A stretch of 64,000 nt of DNA from Xestospongia bergquistia (taxonomy: Eukaryota > Porifera > Demospongiae > Haplosclerida > Petrosiidae): assembly GCA_963965975.1 (NCBI GenBank), contig OZ014419.1, positions 1,488,001 through 1,552,000 on the forward strand, read 5' to 3'. The notes beneath the pieces were generated by a model. The model saw nothing but the letters and a program-made list of their open reading frames with translations. It made no database searches and was not told the DNA's origin. Position numbers and translations under genes: made by a program. Numbering within the stretch: position 1 is the first letter of the stretch; every line of letters begins with the position of its first letter. This document shows positions 57,005 to 64,000 of this stretch, piece by piece.

Positions 57005-58007
57005 ATGGGGAGCTTTTGGTCCAAGAAGGAAGAACAGGAGAGCTCTGAAGTCAGAGCTGAGAGGAAGCGACAGAAAGGACAAGCCATATCTAAACCTCTC
57101 TTTTCGTGTAATCCCTATGTATTGAAACGAGTTAGGTGGGTAGAAAGCACCAAATCAATATAAATCATTAGGAACACTGCACATCTATGTTAGAGTGATC
57201 GCAGTTATTATCTATTGTATTTAGTTCAATGTATTTTGATGAGGATGGTGACTTAGCTCATGAGTTTTATGAGGAGTACAGAGTTGAGTCAGAATGTGGT
57301 TTGACAAGATGGACAATGAAAAGATTAATACACAAAGGTATTAGACCACAAGTAAGTGATTACTAAATACAACAAATGATTACAATATATGATAATAATG
57401 CTATTTCATCATTCAACGTTCATTCATTAGCCAATCATATATCAACTATATCATGTGATGAGAACATAAAGTGGTTTAGATATTGTCTTGTCTAATAATT
57501 ACAGTGTTGATAGATTTTGTATTTATCAAAAACTTACTTATACCAGTTAATTATTAAGAGGAACATAAAATATAATGGATTTTTTGTACTAATGTTAGTA
57601 AATAATGATGATATGATCATGTGATACTAATAATTGACAATGTTATTGTTTTGTCAATACAAGTATCATGTCTCCAACCAGTCAGTAATGTTCAGACGTC
57701 AATATCTGCACAAAAAGAGATATATTATAGACATAAATTTATTGCATCTGATATAGTACTGTTAAAACTTTACACTATTATATAAATCTAATACTTAATA
57801 CTTACTGTTTAACTCAATTATCATTATAGTTATTGTTCTGTTGTTTATTTAACGTTACATTTTCATTTTCATTATGGTTTTGACTTACCTACATAAATAT
57901 TGAAAACAAATTTAAATATCATTTCTTTCCCTGTGTAGGGAGAGATATCGCTCTCTATTCCCAGACTACATGTGGACTTACCAGTTGTATTAATAGAGAA
58001 TGTATAA
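57005..58007 (+). CDS. TUSC2: TUSC2 (FUS1) orthologue, N-myristoylated
   Basis: Three exons (57005-57135, 57225-57351, 57939-58007) join in phase to give 108 residues; human TUSC2 has 110. The start MGSFWSKK fits N-myristoylation, which vertebrate TUSC2 carries. The core SSMYFDEDGDLAHEFYEEY is nearly identical to the vertebrate motif. The end IPRLHVDLPVVLIENV corresponds to the vertebrate PRIHVDFPVIL tail. In mammals TUSC2 is a mitochondrial, calcium-linked tumour suppressor. An in-frame ATG exists at 56909, but the family start and the myristoylation site favour 57005. Confidence 0.92.
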
Positions 58008-58224
58008 TATTAACATAACTGTGTATATGTATGTATGTGTGTTTGTTCATTGTATGACTACTTCTATTACATTGATTAATATGACATATTATACTCAACA
58101 TGATGTAATTATTATCACATATATTTATTGAAAAGAAATAGAATTAATTCTTATTCAAAATATTTGACTAATGTCTGTAAAAAGACTAAAAAACTATTGT
58201 TTGCTTTTAACGTTTTACTCATTC

Positions 58225-59329
58225 CTATTTTGAAGTTTTTACCAAATCAATGATTTCTTCAGCCTGTTCTTTGCAGCCCATTTTCTTCATTGCCTCTGTT
58301 AATTTACGATATGTTGCATCGATGCCATATTTCTCTCTCCATTTAAAAAGTAATTGTATTTTTTGTTGAGCATAGTCTCCAGAATTATCTCTCTTAATAT
58401 TCTCTTTCTCTGCTGGTGTCATACCAAGATAGATAGCAAGAAGATCCCAAGTGACTATTTTGCTGGCTATTTTAAGGATCAAGGCGTCACAGATCTTGTC
58501 ATCTAGGTATTGTGAGCCATTGTACTGAGGTTCACTTAGAGGATTTTCTATCTTTGATATTCTCATTATCTCTTCTGCTAATTCTCTATTGTCTTGTTTT
58601 ACTGGTTCAATCAAATTTAAATAAGTGGCCTCCAGTCCGTTCTTTTCCTTCCATTTGTAGAGGACTTGAATCTTTTGTTGGTTGTAATCACCACGGTAAT
58701 CACATTTGATGTTCTCTATCTCTATCCTTGTTAGACCAAGTGGAACACCTAGTCCTTCCCAGTTGACTATCACTCGTGCTATCCGGACAATTGTAGTATC
58801 ATTGATTGTATTGTTCAAATATAAGTGATCGTCTATTGGTACTTGTTGAATGGTAGCTCCTTTAGTAGTGGAGTTTACGTCAGATGTGTCACTTTGTTCC
58901 ACTTGAGTCCCTATAAAATTGAGACAAAATAATTAAAGCCACACCCCATCCACAATCTAGCAGAAGGCTTCTAGAAACCAAAGAAGTGGTAAGGGTTAAC
59001 TAGAGGATACTTAATATCCTGTTACCTGGTGATGAAGGGACTGTCTTTGTTCTTAAAAATTCCTCATATTGATCAGCTACTGTATATTCTCCCACATCTC
59101 TACGTCTCAATGCATCAAGTAGTTGTCTTCTACTAGCTTTGGATTGAGTACGTAGCCATAATTGATACGTACGATTCCTTTTGTTAGGACCATCCTCCCT
59201 AATTTCTTCCAAATCTACATCGTCTAATTGCAGCTGGACTCCTAAATTAAACCATTTAGTAATTCTGACGTGTTCACATATCTCAGCAAGAGGGGGTTTG
59301 GTATCTAGGAGCTTCTCAAACGTAGCCAT
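58225..59329 (-). CDS. Protein with three Death domains
   Basis: Two exons (59026-59329 and 58225-58910, minus strand) join in phase to give 329 residues. The first Death domain spans roughly residues 5-95 (ITKWFNLGVQLQLDDVDLEE, then LWLRTQSKASRRQLLDALRR). After a Ser/Thr-rich linker, two tandem Death domains follow. They are more alike to each other than to the first: WEGLGVPLGLTRIEIENIK with LYKWKEKNGLEATY, and WDLLAIYLGMTPAEKENIK with LFKWREKYGIDATY. No enzymatic or transmembrane segment is present. It is probably an adaptor in apoptotic or immune-type signalling, which is inference. The start lies 77 bp from that of USP19 on the other strand. Confidence 0.85.
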
Positions 59330-59406
59330 TTAATCGTCCAGCCCCACCCCTATATTAATTGTTAGTTATTTTGTTAAAATTAGCTTTGACTCCGCCCATC
59401 TTCAAC
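59330..59406. promoter_or_regulatory. Putative bidirectional promoter, Death-domain gene / USP19
   Basis: The two start codons are only 77 bp apart and point away from each other, so the promoters must overlap or extend into exons. Confidence 0.55.

Positions 59407-64000
<4,594 letters not shown>

Overview
The window looks like nuclear DNA of a demosponge, most plausibly a haplosclerid such as Amphimedon queenslandica. The grounds are a compact AT-rich genome, genes split by many short GT-AG introns, animal-specific families (DSTYK, TUSC2, CIB, USP19, Death-domain proteins), and above all a tandem array of cathepsin L genes that grades into silicatein-like genes, a sponge-specific offshoot of cathepsin L. 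The species is inferred; the gene families are read from the translations. I saw no retrovirus-like, Polinton-like or CRISPR structures.

Layout. 1-9 kb: the 3' end of an STK35/PDIK1L-like kinase gene (+), a homocysteine S-methyltransferase gene (-) head-to-head with S-adenosylmethionine synthetase (+), then a single-exon paralogous pseudokinase (-). 9-14 kb: an eight-exon orphan gene for a predicted N-myristoylated protein. 14-35.4 kb: ten tandem cathepsin-L-type genes or pseudogenes, all on the plus strand and with matching intron positions. The first seven are classical cathepsins: five look intact, one is a chimeric pseudogene, and one carries a single nonsense codon. The last three are silicatein-like. 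Two of those keep the catalytic Cys in an SCYAF context. The third has Ser in its place (SSYAF) and a His/Asp/Lys-rich insert in its propeptide.

35.8-41.8 kb: a CIB-family EF-hand protein and the full DSTYK kinase gene. 42.7-56.3 kb: a family of secreted or surface DOMON-domain genes. One plus-strand copy has a transmembrane segment and a tyrosine-motif tail. Three minus-strand copies or relics end in a Ser/Pro stalk and a GPI-type hydrophobic tail. A dynamin-superfamily GTPase gene lies between them, and its 3' end was copied together with one DOMON gene in a tandem duplication of about 2.7 kb. 57-64 kb: TUSC2, a triple Death-domain gene, and USP19 (CS-CS-UCH-MYND), which starts 77 bp from the Death-domain gene and runs off the right edge.

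Functional themes are a methionine-cycle gene pair sharing one short promoter region, stepwise birth of silicatein-like proteins from proteases by tandem duplication, and rapid turnover of surface DOMON genes. Gene models are built from splice-site phase and protein similarity recalled from memory. No database search was run.
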